From an uncultured Collinsella sp. (GTDB taxonomy: Bacteria > Actinomycetota > Coriobacteriia > Coriobacteriales > Coriobacteriaceae), in assembly GCA_900547835.1 (NCBI GenBank), contig URIJ01000103.1, positions 1 to 7,506 on the forward strand: 7,506 nucleotides of DNA. Direction: 5' to 3'. Below are positions 6,583-7,506 of the stretch, piece after piece. The notes beneath the pieces are model-generated. The model did not search any database. It was given only the letters and a program-made list of their open reading frames with translations, and was not told where the DNA came from. A program made the position numbers and the translations under genes. Position 1 is the first letter of the stretch. Each line of letters begins with the position of its first letter.

Positions 6583-7427
6583 ACGGGCTTTCAGGGCAGC
6601 ATCCCCTCTCGGACCTGCTCGAGTGCGCCGGCCTCGCCAGGTCTAGCTACTACTACGCGCTGGCGCACCCGGCCAGGCCGACCAGGCCCGAGCTGCGCGG
6701 GGCGGTCGCGGAGGTCTTCTCGCGCACCGCCAACGGCTGCGGCCACAGGCAGGTGGCCATGTGCCTGCGCGCCGAGCTGGGCGCGCGCATCGCCGACAAG
6801 ACCGTGCTCAAGATGATGCGAGAGATGGGGATCCGTTGCGGCATCCGCCGCGAGACCGACTACCATAAGTACAATTCGTACAAGGGCATCGTGGGCGAGA
6901 CCTTCGAGAACGTCATCGGGCGCGACTTCTCCGCCGACGCGCCGTGGCAGAAGATGGGCACCGACGTCACGGAGTTCAAGCAGCCCTGGGGCAAGGCGTA
7001 CTTCGCGCCGGTGTACGACTTCGGCAGCAAGGAGATCGTGGCCTGGTCGACCTCTACCAGCCCCGACATGGAGCAGCAGGAGCTCCTGCTCGACCGGCTG
7101 CTGGAGAGGATGCCGGAGGGCGCGAAGCCCGTGCTGCACTCAGACATGGGCTGGCAGTACCAGCACAAGAAGTGGACGCGCCGCCTGAAGAAGGCGGAGA
7201 TAACCCAGAGCATGTCGCGCAAGGGAAACTGCCTCGACAACGGCGCCACCGAGCAGGTGTTCGGCCACTTGAAAGACGAGTTCTTCCGAGGAAGGGCATG
7301 GCCCGACTTCGAGTCCTTCAAGGCGGACCTCGACGCATACGTCGTCCATTGGAACACGCGGAGGCGCCAGGTTAAGCTGAAGGGACTGACCCCGGAGGAG
7401 TTCCGGAGCCAGTCCCGAGTGGCGTAG
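6525..7427 (+). CDS. IS3-family transposase OrfB / catalytic part of OrfAB (IS150/InsK-like)
   Basis: This is the catalytic half of the transposase, made as a 453-residue OrfAB fusion through the -1 frameshift; coordinates start at the shift point. After a helix-rich N-terminal region (HTH_21-like, around the GHRQVAMCLR stretch), the integrase core carries the acidic triad: D300 in TDVTEF, D360 in LHSDMGWQYQ and E396 in DNGATEQ, numbered in the fusion. The 35 residues between the second D and the E give the DD(35)E spacing of IS3 transposases. The C-terminal YVVHWNTRRRQVKLKGLTPEEF is also typical, so the enzyme looks functional. Codons here end almost only in G or C, more extreme than in the neighbouring chromosomal genes, which suggests an outside origin for the element. 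Long antisense ORFs over this region are shadows of that bias. Confidence 0.93.
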   Translation: MDSPEGGEALSNRDKAVVVNGLSGQHPLSDLLECAGLARSSYYYALAHPARPTRPELRGAVAEVFSRTANGCGHRQVAMCLRAELGARIADKTVLKMMREMGIRCGIRRETDYHKYNSYKGIVGETFENVIGRDFSADAPWQKMGTDVTEFKQPWGKAYFAPVYDFGSKEIVAWSTSTSPDMEQQELLLDRLLERMPEGAKPVLHSDMGWQYQHKKWTRRLKKAEITQSMSRKGNCLDNGATEQVFGHLKDEFFRGRAWPDFESFKADLDAYVVHWNTRRRQVKLKGLTPEEFRSQSRVA

Positions 7428-7456
7428 TCTTTATTTAAGTCGTCCAAGTTTTGCAG

Positions 7457-7506
7457 TGAACCCCTATAGTTGGACAGACAATGTTCTGCTTCTCCTATAG
7501 GGGTCT
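7457..7506 (+). mobile_element. probable left end of a second IS3-family element (partial, cut by window edge)
   Basis: The sequence starting TGAACCCCTATAGTTGGACA at 7457 parallels the first element's left-end unit (shared blocks TGAACC, CCTAT and TTGGACA) and resembles IS150-subgroup ends. A 10-bp inverted repeat follows: ACCCCTATAG (7460-7469) and CTATAGGGGT (7495-7504), with a 25-base loop that again begins TTGGACA. Its transposase would lie beyond the window. It could instead be an orphan terminal repeat. Confidence 0.55.

Larger units (their letters stand above)
6021..7456 (+). mobile_element. IS3-family (IS150 subgroup) insertion sequence, apparently intact; ends uncertain
   Basis: The element carries overlapping orfA and orfB, a programmed -1 frameshift site and a complete DDE triad. 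The left end is placed at the last of three tandem terminal-like units; it could also start at 5996 or 5972. The right end lies around 7440-7460, where GTCCAAGTTTTGCA reads inward as TGCAAAACTTGGAC and shares CTTGGAC with the left end. The terminal repeats are therefore quite imperfect. TGAA occurs at both 5968-5971 and 7457-7460 and could be a short target duplication if the element spans 5972-7456, but TGAA also recurs within the repeats, so this is weak. No passenger genes are present. Confidence 0.75.

Noticed and set aside
6860..7447. Long minus-strand ORFs under orfB (including 6591-7139)
   Set aside because: They arise from the strong G/C third-position bias of orfB, have no matching domain and no credible start signals.
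7451..7470. A junction promoter formed by the abutting IS ends (TTGCAG and TATAGT)
   Set aside because: The two boxes are only 8 bases apart, far from the 16-18 needed.

Overview
The window looks like a piece of a moderately GC-rich actinobacterial chromosome. The gene set and codon use would fit Coriobacteriia (Eggerthellaceae-like), but that is an inference; no rRNA or other taxonomic marker is present. There are two parts: a divergently organised transport locus (1-5911) and an IS3-family insertion sequence with complex ends (about 5972-7506).

Transport locus. Four genes on the minus strand are packed as one operon, transcribed from about 4764 down to position 1: an EcfT-type membrane protein (3991-4764), a fused double ATPase of the ECF type (2420-3991), a small substrate-binding membrane protein of the Trep_Strep/MptD type (1778-2401), and a half-transporter of the exporter fold with a fused ATPase (1-1756, cut by the window edge). 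The gaps are a 1-base overlap, then 18 and 21 bases. A divergent AraC-family regulator (4859-5911, plus strand) shares the 94-base intergenic promoter region. T + 2xA + S make a complete ECF-type importer. The adjoining fused permease-ATPase resembles the YbtP/YbtQ/IrtAB-like proteins found in siderophore loci, so a metal, metallophore or heme-like substrate is a reasonable guess but is not shown by the sequence. A second half-transporter probably lies just beyond the left edge.

Mobile part. Downstream of the regulator lies an IS150-subgroup IS3 element: orfA (6067-6582), a textbook A_AAA_AAA slip site (6519-6525), and orfB with an intact DD(35)E triad, giving a predicted 453-residue OrfAB transposase. 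Its left end is unusual. Three tandem 24-25 bp units each carry the complement of the orfA Shine-Dalgarno region, so the ribosome-binding site can be folded away. The right end abuts what appears to be the left end of a second, related IS with the same hairpin layout. No rRNA, tRNA or CRISPR array was seen. No gene-free stretch exceeds 300 bases.
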